Source: Aquilaria yunnanensis
Taxonomy: Eukaryota; Streptophyta; Magnoliopsida; Malvales; Thymelaeaceae
DNA: 64,000 nucleotides
Assembly: GCA_039654915.1 (NCBI GenBank)
Contig: CM077597.1
Span: forward strand, 77,812,001 to 77,876,000
Reading direction: 5' to 3'
The position numbers and the translations under genes are program-made. The first letter of the stretch is position 1, and the number at the start of each line of letters is the position of its first letter. The notes beneath the pieces are model-generated. The model saw nothing but the letters and a program-made list of their open reading frames with translations. It did not search any database and was not told where the DNA came from. Of this stretch, positions 1 to 12,679 are shown one piece after another.

Positions 1-1480
1 ACCAAGAAGAAAGGTGTACATCTTTTTTTGGTTTAGTAGCATGTTAGGTTTCATTTTCGTATATTCTTAGTAACATGCTAGGATTTATTTAACACAACTT
101 GTATGTGATCTTGATATGTTATATAATATGTTATGTATGCCTATATCCATGTTGAATTCAAATGAACAAATATGCATGTGGCATATACATGAGTAGATAA
201 CATAAAAGTATGTTATCATAAGATCATAAAATTCTGAAATCTTCACAAACGTCCCCTCCTTAAGAATTGGTTGGAGTTAATGACAATTTTTTCATGTCAG
301 CACTCATTTGACTACGCACTTGTTGGGCCGAAAAAGAGCCAAGCTAAGCGCTGATGTGTATAGTGGATTGATCATGTTTGGTTTTAAATATCCATTGAGC
401 TGAATACTTTGTTTATATTTGGAATAAAAATAATGTAAATAATTTAGTTTTTAACTAATCGAGTTTGAGTCAAGCTTATTATTTACTTAAATAAGAGGAA
501 AAAACTAAAATCATGTCGAGTCAAGTCGAGTAGTAAGTAACTTAAGTTTCGTTTGAATTTTGTTTCATATTTAATTTTTTTTTCTAGATTCGGGTTAATA
601 ACATTTTGAATGAACCATAAACAAGTTTTAAACTAAGTCAAATTTGGGCTAAGCTCAAACTGTATTTTCACCCCTAATCGCCTGTAAACAAATTAAGCCA
701 TAATGAGTAATTTGAGCTCTGACTCAAGTTCAAGTCTTACCAAACCAAGGAGCGATAGAGCCATGCTATAGCTAGGGTATGTCATGGCTTATAGCCAATT
801 CATTTTGACTACAAATGGATCAAACCACCTAACTTTTTAGACATTTTTTTTTACCTAGTCCACACGTTGATATCTCACCTCACTTTTCTCTCAAAATTAC
901 AATAATTACTTGGAGTGCTAGATGTTGAAATTGAGTTAGCAAAAGTGATTGCTAAATTTCATAGACGCATTAAGATATCCTTGTTTTACTACTGGTATTG
1001 CCACACCAACTCATATAGTCGATTCTAATATTAACTAGAATTAGTTAAGTGGTTAGGAATATGTGACACATGTGTATGACACATCATCATCTTGAGGCCA
1101 ATAGGAAGATGCCATGTAGTGATTATATGACGTGTACATATACACATTGACACATGAGATAATTGTTTAATGGCCATCTCATAACTACTCATATTATGAA
1201 GGATATAACTTTTAGAAAAAAGGACATATCCATCCCAACATATAACTCTTGGGAAGGTACTTATGCACCATAACTACCATGATTAATGAAATAATATGAC
1301 TTTTAGTAAATGATCATGTTTTAAGTAAATTTAACAAACTTTAGGAGGTGGTTATGGTCTTAAGTTAAGGAGACATAGTTGAACTTAATGGCTGGACCAA
1401 CACATCCCTAGAAAGATGGTTATTGTCTTATTTCAAGCGAAGAAATTATGAGTGGATAAGTACACAGCTTGGAGAACTAG
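1..1480. other. AT-rich intergenic DNA, no gene seen
   Basis: No convincing reading frame, RNA gene or bounded element is visible on either strand. The text is AT-rich and degenerate. A short palindrome near 1030-1050 (TTAACT / AGTTAA around a 5-base loop) is the only local structure I noticed. Confidence 0.5.
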
Positions 1481-1650
1481 TACAACATTTAATTAAGAGT
1501 TGTAACTCTTTTATAAAGAGTTATGACCCTATATAAGTGCCAATTCACCCCCTCTAAATAGAGGGTAGTAGAATTGTGCAATAAAGTTGCCAACACAGCT
1601 TTTGGATGCTCTACTTGTTTTATTTCACTCCATACACTTCTTTCTCATTA
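1480..1650 (+). other. LTR-like promoter/polyadenylation module
   Basis: A TATA box (TATATAAG near 1530) is followed about 50 bases later by an AATAAAG signal (near 1581) and a pyrimidine-rich stretch. A closely spaced TATA and AATAAA is typical of the U3-R-U5 part of copia-type LTRs. I could not fix TG...CA ends or a target duplication, so this may be a worn solo LTR fragment or chance. Confidence 0.3.
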
Positions 1651-1970
1651 TAAAGAAAATTTTGGTTAAGTATTAGGTGTGAACCAATATATTTAGTTAC
1701 TTGTATTTTCAAGTTAATTAAATATCTGATCCTGAGTGTTCACAGCAAATCACATATTCTGTGACATGCTCAAATAGAAGTCTTTCATCAAAAAGACTAT
1801 CACTCGGTTTTTCAGTGATAACTAGGTACGTCTTAATTTTGTATTTATTTTATCTTGGAAATAGAAGTGTTCATTAGTTGTACATTAAATTTCCTTAACC
1901 AGAATGTCTCTTGCCCTACCATTTTTTCTTTCCTTTCTTTTTAGAAGTTCGAGTCACGACTGTTATATTT

Positions 1971-2200
1971 GTCTAGTTTTGAAATACATACATCCGACTT
2001 TAATGTAAGTATGTCTAGTTCTGAAATGAATTTACCTAATTCTGATATATACTTATCTAATTTTGAAAAAAAGTTTAACAGTTCTAATTGATATTATTTT
2101 TCTAGCTTTTGTAAATATTTGTCTAATTTTGATGTAAATGTGTCCACTTTTGAAATTGTATTTGTCTAATCTTGTAATACATTTATCTAATTTGATAATT
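1971..2200. repeat. Degenerate 21-22 bp minisatellite
   Basis: About ten imperfect tandem copies of a unit resembling GTCTAATTTTGAAATACATT, with starts spaced about 20-24 bases apart (one wider gap near the beginning). No open frame runs through it. It looks like a non-coding minisatellite. Confidence 0.6.
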
Positions 2201-2560
2201 AAAGATTATTTAAATTCATTTTTTGAGATACAATATGGAAGTAAAGCAGTCGTAACGATGAAACATGAAACATACTAAGTTTGAAGTTCATGGGCCTAGT
2301 TCCAAGTTTAAACTAATTCTGCATATATGCATAATGTCACATTATATATATATAAACCAAATAGCCTATACATGCTATTAAATACAATCAAAACAAAGCC
2401 ATTTTTTAAATATTAGCAAATCAATTTTAAACAATCAAATGCTAGTTTCAAGCATTAAATCAATTAGCTTAATTTTGACATTCACTTAACACTTCTGTAT
2501 ATTCTTTGTCCAATTTGGACAAATACTCATTAGTTTTGGATATTCATTTAACAAGGGTAT

Positions 2561-2902
2561 ACTTCACCTGTCGTCCCTAAACAATATCCTATGTTACTTA
2601 ATCTTCTTCAAACCATTAAGTATTGCATTAATCACTCTCAAACTATTTAATTATCATTAGCTCATTCGACTGTCCATCACAACTATTAAATATAGACAAA
2701 AAAATGACGTAACTGCTAATGTAGCTTTAAAAACTTGTGTGGCCGCTGATGTAGCATCACTTTTCTATCCACCCTTAACAGCGTGATGGATGGTAAAAGA
2801 AAACAACAATAGTTAAATAGTTTAAAGATGATTGGTGCAACCTTTGATAGCCTTGGGATGATTAAGCAACATGTGATATAGTTTGAGGACAACAAGTGAA
2901 GT
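2561..2902. mobile_element. Small inverted-repeat element (MITE)
   Basis: The ends are imperfect inverted repeats of about 90 bases: 2561-2653 starts ACTTCACCTGTCGTCC, and the reverse complement of 2811-2902 starts ACTTCACTTGTTGTCC. There is no coding capacity between them. A 9-base string TAACAAGGG lies on both sides (2549-2557 and 2930-2938). It does not abut the inverted repeats on the right, so I do not claim it as the target duplication. Confidence 0.55.
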
Positions 2903-2949
2903 CTTTAGAGAGAGAAATGAGGGACAGCCTAACAAGGGATGACTTTTTT

Positions 2950-4300
2950 GGAGTTAATTGCATTTGTGGCCCCTAACCTTTTATTATTATACTATTTTTT
3001 ACCCTAACCTCAATTTGTTACGTAGACAATCATCAATCTTGTTAAAGTGTCCCATTTAGGCCCTTTCATTAACGGTAAGCATTAAGCTAAACATAAAAAA
3101 TTATAAAAAAATAGTTTTAACCCCTCAAAAACTTTTCCTTCACTTAAAAAACATAGAAACTTTTCCATTTAATAACTCAACCACTATATTCACTTTTTTC
3201 CCTCTCGGGCCATCATCCTCCACCATCACCATTGTTTCTTCCTCTTCACTCAATCACACAACCTCCTTCCTAGTATCGAGGCTACCTCCAACCTCCTATT
3301 TCCCTCTTCAAAAAGGCCCACGGCCACCTCCAAGATGGCTTCACTTCATTCCTCAATCGCAGTCCCTCGAACAAACAACTGAGATCAATATCCTTGACCC
3401 AAGTCCCCTATTTATTTTCCTAGTATTTTTATATTCCACAATTCAAGATCAAGAATTTTATGTTACTAGTATATTTAGGTAATTGAAAATTTTTGGGATT
3501 TTTTCATTTCCCGCCTCTTGATGCTAGAGTAGGTGAGGCAGCTAGGCAATGCTTGATGGAAGAAGCAACACATACTCTAGACAAGGCAATGGCTATTGCT
3601 CATCCTAGAAGCCATGCTCAGGCAACATTTAGTCATGCCATCTCTGCCCTACTTAAATTCCCCAACTTTGTTCTAAGCGAACAATTCAAATCCTTGCTTG
3701 CTGATCTTCCCCTGTAACTTGACCGATCAAGATCCTTACTTAACTTAGGTTGGGGTGGATTGAACTTCCCTTTCTTCATGCATAAAGATGAGATTGATGC
3801 TAATCATGTCAAGTACTGATTAGAAAGAGCAGGGAGAATCCATTGCTAGCTGGGGTTTGTGTTGGTGATGTTTTGAGGCGCTTCTAGGACTTATTGAAGA
3901 AAACAATTGAAAGCAAAAAATTTTTACATGAGAAATTAATTGAGAAGAAAGAAATTTAGGCACAGATTGGGTTGAAAGAGAGGGTGAAAAAAATAAGAAA
4001 GAAGGAGAAAATGAGATGTTGGGCGGCAGAAGACAGTGGCTGAAAAGGGACGAGTGTTACCGATGCAAAGATGGTAGTTAGATTATTAGATGGAAAAGTT
4101 TTAAGATTTCTGAGGTAAAATGAAAGTTTTCAAATGGTAAAACTATTTTTTTTTCACAATTTTTCTATCTAACCTAACTCATGTTATTGATGAAAGGGTC
4201 TAACTAAAACATTTTAATGAGGTTGGAGTTTTTCTATGTAATAAATTAAAAAATGAAACAATAATAAAAAGTTATAAGTTGCGCATGCTATTAATTAGCC
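2950..4300. mobile_element. Mutator-like element with a captured gene fragment (Pack-MULE candidate)
   Basis: The terminal regions of about 220 bases are inverted copies of one another: the left end GGAGTTAATTGCAT pairs with the reverse complement of the right end GGCTAATTAATAGCAT, and similarity continues through the poly-A/T-rich stretches at 3100-3180 and 4085-4200. Long terminal inverted repeats around unrelated coding-like DNA are the Pack-MULE pattern. The flanking 9-mers (2941-2949 and 4301-4309) agree only partly, so the target duplication is eroded or the ends are off by a few bases. Confidence 0.5.
3493..3819 (+). pseudogene. Captured coding fragment of unknown gene inside the Mutator-like element
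   Basis: One frame is open from 3493 and continues after a single stop (TAA at 3715-3717) to TGA at 3817-3819. The amino-acid text looks like real protein rather than low-complexity sequence: an alanine-rich helical segment, then NFVLSEQFKSLLADLPL, then after the stop SRSLLNLGWGG. I do not recognise the family. There is no good initiator codon, and a splice-like junction (TTTAG before 3480) precedes it, as expected for an exon picked up from a host gene. It sits in the middle of the inverted-repeat element and is broken. Confidence 0.4.
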
Positions 4301-4726
4301 CATGTTTTTTTGCCTTTGAAGAGGTTGAACCCTTAACTACCCTGGTGCACTTTAAAATGACCATTAAACCAAACATTCAAGTGTAACTCATTATGATTTA
4401 ACTGGCTAGATCCATGATTTCCTCGATTTGTACGATTGTATCACTTAGAAATATAAATTGGACCTATAAAATTAAAATTGGAAAAAAATCAGCCTAGGTG
4501 TTTCAAATCTTGCACAAACACCTCTCTTGCCCCCTACATTCCAAATGATACAATGCACCACTAAAAGAGCCACCACTGACATTCTTTGATGCTATACCTA
4601 TCCCAATTGTGGTCATGCCTTGCTCCACCTCGACTACCATCATGCCTTCTCCAATCGAAGCTTAAACTCCTTTTGAATTGTGATCATCGGCTTCCTTCTA
4701 CCAACAATGGCAGTAAATGTCATTGG
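4301..4726. other. Intergenic DNA, nothing identified
   Basis: No gene, repeat boundary or RNA is recognisable between the Mutator-like element and the next inverted-repeat element. Confidence 0.4.
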
Positions 4727-5731
4727 TAAGGGTGAAAATAAGCTAGGTCGAGCTCGAGCCTAGCCCCTTTGTTATTCTGTACTACCTGAGCTCGAGCTCG
4801 AGCTCGAATTACGCGAACCCAATTTTTAGGCTCGTGCTTGACTTTAAAGCTCGTCAGACTCGAATGACATATATAAATTTTAGTATTATAATTATAACTT
4901 AGATGGAAAAAGGGGACTGAATCTACAATTTTTTTTACATGGATGACAAGAGAAGGGAAAAATATAAAACTTGTCCCAAACTTTCTAATCCTTTTTTACT
5001 CTACCCTAATTTTATAAACTTTATAAATGAGCCATCATCTTCCTAAAGAAGTTACCTTGCAATCATCTTTCTCCTTCATAGACATTGTTTTCATATCATT
5101 CACCTGGTAAAAGTTTGCCAATTTAGTCTCCTTTTCATCATCTGCTCATAGATCTCCACTATCTCCTTCAATTTCTGGGCTGCCACTGCTTATAGTTACT
5201 GAAAGCGCTTATGACTAGTCCTCTGTCAGCTACAGCTTTACCTTGTTGATTTTTTGAGCCAATTGCTGTTCGCTACCAAATAGGGTTTCCAGCATTGGCG
5301 TATGCCTGGTGCATCAATGTTTAGTTGATTTTTGGGGTAAGTTGTAGATCTTCAGGCTCTCGTTGGCTATGCAATCTGGAGCTACAACTTGATTGAAGGG
5401 CTAATCGAATGGCAACAAGCAATCATTGGCTAGGACTAGGCAGTGGCTATTGACTCGGTGGGTGGGTTAGTTATTTAGGCTTGGCTGCTTTGGGGACGAA
5501 GGGAAAAAACATTAGGTTTAGGACAAGACTTAGTTAGAACCTGATGGATAAAAGGGCTCGAGCTCTATAGGCCTATGAGCTCATAGGGTCGGATATCTTA
5601 ATGCGTAAGCTCAGCCTCAGATTTGTTCAAGCCAATTTTTTGGCTCAAGCTCAAAAAAGCCTGACTTGAAAAATCTCAATCTGAGCTCGAGCTCGAGCTA
5701 CTCAAGAAAAGCCCAACCCTTTTCACCTTTA
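4727..5731. mobile_element. hAT-like non-autonomous element
   Basis: The ends are 12-base inverted repeats, TAAGGGTGAAAA (4727-4738) and TTTTCACCTTTA (5720-5731). Inside each end lie runs of GAGCTCGAGCTCGAGCTC-type palindromic text (about 4785-4806 and 5683-5700). No transposase is visible. The flanking 8-mers do not match, so the hAT assignment rests only on the TIR style. Confidence 0.4.
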
Positions 5732-7135
5732 CTCGCTAGCTAAAAGGTGGGTTTTTCTCATCTCCAAATTGGCAATAAAAGCACTATCATGAGCCTCAAA
5801 CTCTAATTTAATTGAATTGATAAGATTATTTATTAAGGTGGAATTTTTTAATTTCATATTTTTCCATTTATTTATTATTTATTATTTAATGATAAAATTT
5901 TATTGAATGTTTGATTTTTTCATATTAGATGATGTTGGATATAAAATTATTGATAGAAATTTTAGTCTAATATTATAAGAGGATAATCTCAGGGAGTTTT
6001 GGCTTGGCATTCTTGCAGCAAGGACTATTAAAATTTCTAACCGACCTGGTAGACTCAGAACCCAAAAGAAGATCATTACACTTTTCACCATCATCGATTT
6101 AAGGATAAGTGACACAATCATATGCACTTGAATCCTCTATAAATAGCCTATACTTTTCTTATTGAAGGAACTTTTGAAGGGAAACCATTTTACAACTCTC
6201 CACCACTTAGAGATCTCATGTTATTTTATTTCCTTCACACTTATATTTACTTTCACCACACTTTTATTTTATATAAGTTTATACTTTGTTTTGTGTAACA
6301 TTTTATTTTACCTGTACTATTATTTCTTATTTTGCTTGAGATACATTCTTATATCAATCCCCCTAAGTTTTTTAGGTTACTTACTCTTCTTCTCTGTCGG
6401 TTCATAATCGCCTTTTTTTTCTTTGCGTGTAATACTTTGTTTTCTTCCGCAAATAACACTAATTCACATTACTCTTATGACATATTTTGTACAAAATAAA
6501 AATGAGTTATGATACATCATACTCTAAAATGAAATCTTGAATTTTAAGAATTTGGAAAACTAGTTTTTAATTTTTTTATTTAAATATTAATGGTTTATTT
6601 GTTATATTTTTATGAGTCTTTAATGATAGTACCACTTCTGTCCTAAGTTCTTTGTAACATCTTTTATTCATAGAAATTGATTTTTAATTTTTATTTTTAA
6701 TATTTTAATATATAAATACAAAAATTTTCTATATATATTATATATATGATAATTAAAGACTTATAGTTTTTAAATATATTTTTTAAAAAAAATTCTTGTC
6801 AAATAATAATATGAATAAATTCAATTTAAACATAAGTTAAAAAAGTATAATGAATCAAAGAATATGGGATAGAGAGAGTAACAAATATGCATACTAATGA
6901 AAATATTAGTGATAGTCTTGCCTTAACTATAATGTATGGTGGCACATAGACCCTCTTACCGAAGAATGTTAAGTTTAGATAAATGATCCTTCACACACAA
7001 ATTTCATAGGTTTTGATTAAAGCAAAATGTCCTCAAACTTACACTATTCATCTTGAATAAACAAAAAAAAAAACAATAAGAGCAGAAAAAAGAAACCTTG
7101 GCCAATGTCTTTACCCCTCCCTACACTTGGCGCAT
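5732..7135. other. AT-rich intergenic DNA, no gene seen
   Basis: Short open frames here are AT-rich hydrophobic translations without family resemblance. A TATA-like stretch (CTATAAATAG at 6137) occurs but no coding region follows it. Confidence 0.45.
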
Positions 7136-7140
7136 CACAC

Positions 7141-7524
7141 TGATAGTCAACAGATTCATGTGGGCTTCACCTAAAAACTTGATGAATGGCAAATAGAGAC
7201 CCTGGGTCTAAAGACAATGTCAGAGACTTGGGATACTTTCTCGGGAGAAACCCTCTAACGATCAAATTAGCTTCTGGCAAGTAGAGAAAAATGATTAGTG
7301 CTAAACAAAAACCTCATACCTCAGAATTGGTGAATGAAAATGGTTTATATAGCTGGGGGGAGATCTGTGAGAATTGTTTCTGGATGGAAATCACTTAATC
7401 TATCCCGTAATTTTGAGATTTTGTTTCCACCCTTAGTGGGTTCCCTTCTTGGCCTGCTGGGCCCTTGATTCATCTATCATAGATCCACCTATTGTAGGCC
7501 ATATGTTAGGCCTGTATCCTACCA
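7141..7524 (-). repeat. 3' LTR of the gypsy element
   Basis: This copy starts TGATAG and ends CTACCA in plus orientation and aligns along its whole length with 16559-16937. Given the minus-strand pol genes, this is the downstream (3') LTR. It is preceded by CACAC, matching the base run after the other LTR. Confidence 0.85.
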
Positions 7525-7979
7525 ATAACTCTATCTGCCTTTAAGAAAATGTGGGATAGAGTTTTGCATTTTTTGGGTGGATTCAAAATGATATCGTATT
7601 CCCCATAGCACTTTTTTTTAAAAGTTCTCCAACTTTTTTTTATGCCAGGGTGATCCCTTATCTATGTCACTTCTGTGCCTATGATACGTCATCGTCTTTA
7701 AGGAGTATAATGCCTCTGCCAGTGACTTTCCAAGGAAAGTGTGAAAACATCATCATTTAATGGTAAGTTCCAACTATCCTTCCATCATCACTGTATGTGG
7801 TGAGGTTAACGATCCAATTAAAAGATGAAGTGACATCTATTAAATGTTTTTCCAAAGAAGTGACTCGGCTTGACTCTTCGATGGTTATTCTCTACCATGT
7901 GTTCTTTTCTTAATGGCCTAAATATTTGCCATAATGATGGTGGTGGTGTTCAAAGGGTTATATGAAAGAGCGGTTCCCT

Positions 7980-8357
7980 CTATATATAGGGTAGGGTTTT
8001 CACCCATTCTCTTTCACCATTTTACTATCTTCCATTATTTCACTTTCTCTTCTGCTCATGCTTTCTCTATGCCTTAAGGCTCATTCTAGTTTGAAACTTT
8101 CTTCTATTGTCGTTACACTTTCTCTTTTTAGTTTTTTTCCTTATCTTCCTACAAATGGTTATAAGCAGGTAATGAACTTTTGACTTTTCTTATTTGCTTT
8201 TGTGACATTTTTTTGTTGTAATTTTGATATTTTTGTTTGGGTTTTGCTCGTTGCCAGTTTTTGTTTTTTTGGTTCTTATACTGCCTGCCATATGCTAACG
8301 GTAGTCATTTTCATCCCGTCCATTTGTCTTCCACCTCATTTCCGTTTGTTTTTCTAG
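7980..8357 (+). promoter_or_regulatory. Internal promoter and leader intron of the antisense gene
   Basis: A plus-strand TATA box (CTATATATAGG, 7979-7989) is followed by a pyrimidine-rich leader. A donor CAG|GTAATG at 8168/8169 and a strong acceptor (pyrimidine tract then TAG at 8355-8357) would remove a 189-base leader intron and place the spliced leader directly on the ATG at 8358. This arrangement is read from the sequence; its use is inferred. Confidence 0.5.
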
Positions 8358-11060
8358 ATGACATCTCCAAGGTCATCTTTAAGGGCTATTGCTGATCAGG
8401 TCCTTTCATCCCCTAACGAGATGGACATTTCAAATAAGCCATTCACTTTCAATCTAGAAGTATTAAGGGGCACGAGGACATAGCTTACTGAGGAGACTTT
8501 TCTAACAAACCTTCGAAGATTCTTTTGGCCAAATGTGGTTGTGGTCGCCCTCAGTAGGCAACAGGTGTTGGATGACGGAGGCCTTACTGAGGGTGACAAG
8601 AGGGCCAATGTCCTTACAGTTTTCATGGGTCTGTTACAAGCGGGGTTTTGGTTCCCCCCTCCCCCCCAATTTGCTAATGGAGTAGGATTATGAGCACTAT
8701 TAGGTGCCGTCCTCATAGTTGACCTTGAGCTGTTGCACACACATAAATGCCCTCATCCTTTATTGCAAGATGGTGATCATAATGTTGATCCCTCTACTAG
8801 AAGTCTTCATTTAATTCTACATGCTGGATTGAAGAAAGAAACGTTGTTCTTCCTCATCACCCCTATCAACGTAGGAAACAAGTCTTTTGCCTTCGTCAAT
8901 TACAAGGACTCATGGGCAGAGCGGAAATACCACTTCTTCTACAAACTGAAGAAGCCAGGGTATGACTTCCTCTATGAGTTTGCTGAGACCCCCAGCAGGC
9001 CCTAATCCAGAGACCATCATTGTATAAAGGCCCTGAGGGTCACTAAGCTTACACTGGGCTCTTTACCTAGTTGAAATCAGTGGTGAGGAATGCCAACTTC
9101 ATGGATTTATTCCTTATTCATTATACGGAGATCGGGGAGACATCGGTTAGATGGACAGAGATCAGTAGGGCCCACCTAATCCCTAGAGTAAAAGGGACAG
9201 TTGGTGATTCTTTTAAAATAGCCTTCTGAGCCCATCGAGGTCCAACGGACCCTAAGAGTCGTACCTTAAACACACACTACATTCATCTTGCTTTTTTAGT
9301 CAGAGTAATTTTGACTTTGTGCTCCCTTTTTGCAGATAAAGGTGGTAGGACTAAAGACTTTATAAAGTGATGAAAAAGCATTGCCAAAAGGCTAGCCAAT
9401 ACCTGTAAGCTTCAGATTCTACTGGCCGAGGTGGCCCACAAGCCTAGGAGTACATAGAAGTCTTTTACAGCCCCGACTTTCAAGTCTGTGCCCTCAATGG
9501 TGGAACTAAAGAAGTTTCTCTCTAACCTCTAGGGCTTAGTTGGTGTATAAAAAGTCATGCTCTTTGGCTTTTAAGGGGGCCGAAGCATCTTAAAGCGAGA
9601 ACGATGGTACGTCTTACTTTGACGGTTTTTCCTTCCATGACATTGATTCTATCAATTTGACATTATTTTGCATTAAATGTGGGTTTTTCATGTAGAATCT
9701 CGTGTGAAGCATTCCAAGAAGACCATGCCCTCCTCCACTGCAGGCTCGAAGATGTTGGTGGTGTCCTAGAAGCAAAAGGTGCATGAGGCATCCTAGAATT
9801 AGAAGGCATTTTAGGTGTCCTAAAAGCAAAAGATGCCTAGCTCTATTCCTTCTTTTCCTGCCATGATTCATGTAAGGATCATCCTAGAAAAGGCCCCAAT
9901 AGAAAAACTTGCCAGAGGGTCTCCAGGTCTACTCGAGAGGAGCCCTCTTCACTCAACTGTGTGGAGGATTGCTTCAAGCCCCATAAACTGATCCTTAAGT
10001 AAAGTTAGTCTTAAAGGCATGGTCTGGCACTTAAGGGGATTACATCAGACTAGGTGTTCCATCCCTAATGGGTGGTAGGCCTTGGTAATTTAGTCTTGGA
10101 AAATTAGTCTGACGTTGCCCACCATATCCTAAAGGGGTTTCAAAACCCTAGAAATAGGCACCATTTCGCCCATCTTTCCCTTAGGGATGATGCTTAACTA
10201 ATGAATGTCGGTTGTGGCCTCCTTTAGGTATGGTCACTGTTATTTTACATAATGGGTGTGCTCACACAATATACTAACTTACCATGGTTATTGGAGGCCA
10301 TTGCCACATTCTCTATTGGGGAGAGGTATGTCACTCGTTAAACAACAATGCAATCATTAATATCATATGTCAACAACCTTAAGTTCTCGAATGAGGGGCT
10401 GAAGTAAAAGCTAGACAATGAGCACATCAATAGTATGGCTTTGTTGAAGGAGCTCAAAGACCTAAAGTTGCTAGAAAAGAAGAAGTAGGAGAAACTCTTT
10501 AAGGATTTGTAGCACAAGCTGTCAAAGTAAGTGGATGCTCTTTGCAAGGCTGAGGAAAAGGATACCCAGGTCATCTCTGAGGTCAAGTGGCTGACTTCTC
10601 TATTGGAGGCCGGTAAGAGGAAGATAGAGGCTGTTGATGTGAACCCCTAGATGAGTGCGCTAGCTCCCCAGGCCAGGGCTAGTTCCAGGTCGATCGCTGC
10701 CCCAACCCCCTCATAGAGCGCAATGTAAGGGTTGGCTTTGAGGGCTGAAAGGTGAAAGAGGCATACAAGCGGCCTTTGGCTAGGCTAATGACTGCATCAA
10801 GGAGCTTGTCTCGATCATCTAAAAGCAAGATAGAAGGCTCGGTAAGGAAACGTTCGATGAGTTCAAGGAAGGCTTCATTTGCTACTATTTCAAGTTAAAC
10901 GAGCACATATGAACTTGGATTTATATTTCTTATCCACTTACTAGGGCTAGGTCCAAACTTGAACATATGGCTGAATGAGGGGAATGAATGAGAGACGCCT
11001 TACGACAATAACTCATTAGTGATAGACACTAAGGAGGCCCATATTGAAGATGAATTCTGA
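8358..11060 (+). pseudogene. Antisense accessory gene of a Tat/Grande-like retrotransposon, broken
   Basis: From the ATG at 8358 the frame reads as coherent protein, interrupted by TAG (after LRGTRT), TGA and later stops. Recognisable blocks are a FSNKPFTFNLEVL-type N-terminal region (8450), LHLILHAGLKKETLFFL (8800-8860), a DSWAERKYHFFY block (8910-8945), a lysine/leucine-rich coiled coil (10370-10620) and a C-terminal FDEFKEGF block (10855-10880). Similar unknown proteins occur in plant retroelements as a gene opposite to gag-pol; the function is not known to me. Many stops are TAG or TAA where CAG, CAA or TGG would restore the sense, as expected from deamination of methylated cytosines. Confidence 0.6.
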
Positions 11061-11659
11061 GTCGTGTCATTTTTGGGCTTTTGTAGATCAAGTGTCTTAT
11101 TGAACTTGCAAGCCTTTATATAATTCATGCTTCCCCTCTAATATCCACTTGAAATCCTTCTGCTCCTTGGTGGTTGTGCTATTCTGTCTATTATCTAGTC
11201 CCTATGTTTAGTATGTAAATAAAAAACATTTATTGTAAAGAATTCTTATGATTTTATTAATGGAATGTTATTTCATGTTTTGTTTCTTGTATTTTCCGAG
11301 TTCGAATTCAATCATTGAATCATAACTCAAAAAGTTGGTTTTGTCTTATACGTAAACCTCAAACCATCATTAGAGGTCATTGCACTTTTATTTTTTCATT
11401 TTATTTATATTGCCTTCATTATTTTGCTCTATTATATTAGGGGGGTCATTCCTTCGATGGCTAACCTTCGATTTAATTCATTTTGTCGATCTTTTTAAGA
11501 TTTTGCTTTATCAATTCATCTCATTCGCTCATGTTTTGTATGGCCAAATCAGGGGCTTCTTAGATTAATCTACTAAGAAGGTAAATTCAAAAGAATGGGT
11601 GCCTTCATTAACAAAATATGGTAATCAAATTGGTCCATAAAAAAGAAAACCTAGTAGAA

Positions 11660-12640
11660 CAATCACCTTCATTTTATAAAGTAAAATAACATGATTCTTC
11701 CTTCAGCATCTACTAGCTTGAAAACTTTTTCCTTAACCTTGTTCTTGACTAAGTAGGGTTCATCCCAGTTATTCCTTAGCACATTATGCCCGGGATTTTT
11801 TCCTATCTACATCAACTTAATAAGGGTAATTCCTCCTACTTGGGCTTGTTTCTTTTTTACGTTTCTTTCATAGGTCAGGGTTGCCCACTGTTTGAAAGTT
11901 CTCATATGGATTATAGTGTCCACTCTTAACTCTTCTAATGGGTCTAATCTTCCTTCCAATGCCATATCATTTCCTTTAGTGTTGAAGGCTTGAACCTATA
12001 AGGTTAGGCGTGTAATTTCTAGAGTTTTAAGTGCATTTGTCCCATAAACAAGGGTAAAAAGGGCTTCATCAGTGGTCCTCTATGACATCATTCTGTAGTC
12101 CTATAAGACACCATGTAGATCTTCTCCCCACTTCCTTTTAACTTCTCTCAGCCTTTCTTTTAAGCATTATTTTATAGTCCGGTTAGTAACCTCTACTTGT
12201 TTGTTCAATTAAGGACATGCCACAAGCATGAAATAGAGATGGATGCCCCTTGTTTCTGTGAATTGGTGGACCTATTGATTGTCAAACTACTGGCTCGAGG
12301 GCATCTAAACCAATAAATTATATTCTTCCATAGGCACCAATATGTGCACCAGTCTTCTTGATGGATCTCTCAAAGAACTTCTTACTTTTCTTGATGTGTT
12401 ACACATCACTGTAAGAAAGAAGTGAATCCTCGCCTATATAACTCCCCTTTGATGACGATGAACCTTTTTAACTGAATCCTAGTCTTTTTTTTTTCCTCGA
12501 GCATCCTGCCTAGGGCCCCAATTTTGAGATAAAGCCTAACTAGCTTTCTCTAGTCATCTTTGAAGGCCTACTGTCCTAGTAGGTAGTTCAATGGTTTTAC
12601 GAATTCTTTTGTCAAGGCTTCTTCCCGGCCTTTTAAGAAG
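11660..12640 (-). pseudogene. Integrase region of the gypsy element, degenerate
   Basis: On the minus strand from about 12210 down to 11680 the frame reads QVEVTNRTIK, then LKERLREVKRKWGEDLHGVL, then EALFTLVYGTNALKTLEI, and later a tail with NWDEPYLVK. This is the C-terminal half of a plant Ty3/gypsy integrase and its downstream region. Several stop codons interrupt it. The upstream zinc-binding and catalytic part (12200-12640) is too worn for me to place motifs. Confidence 0.65.
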
Positions 12641-12679
12641 GCATATGCCCTTACATTTTAGGCCCCCAAAATCTTCTGA

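Noticed and set aside
2549..2938. TAACAAGGG on both sides of the small MITE as a 9-bp target duplication
   Set aside because: The right copy lies about 28 bases outside the inverted repeat, so it does not bound the element.
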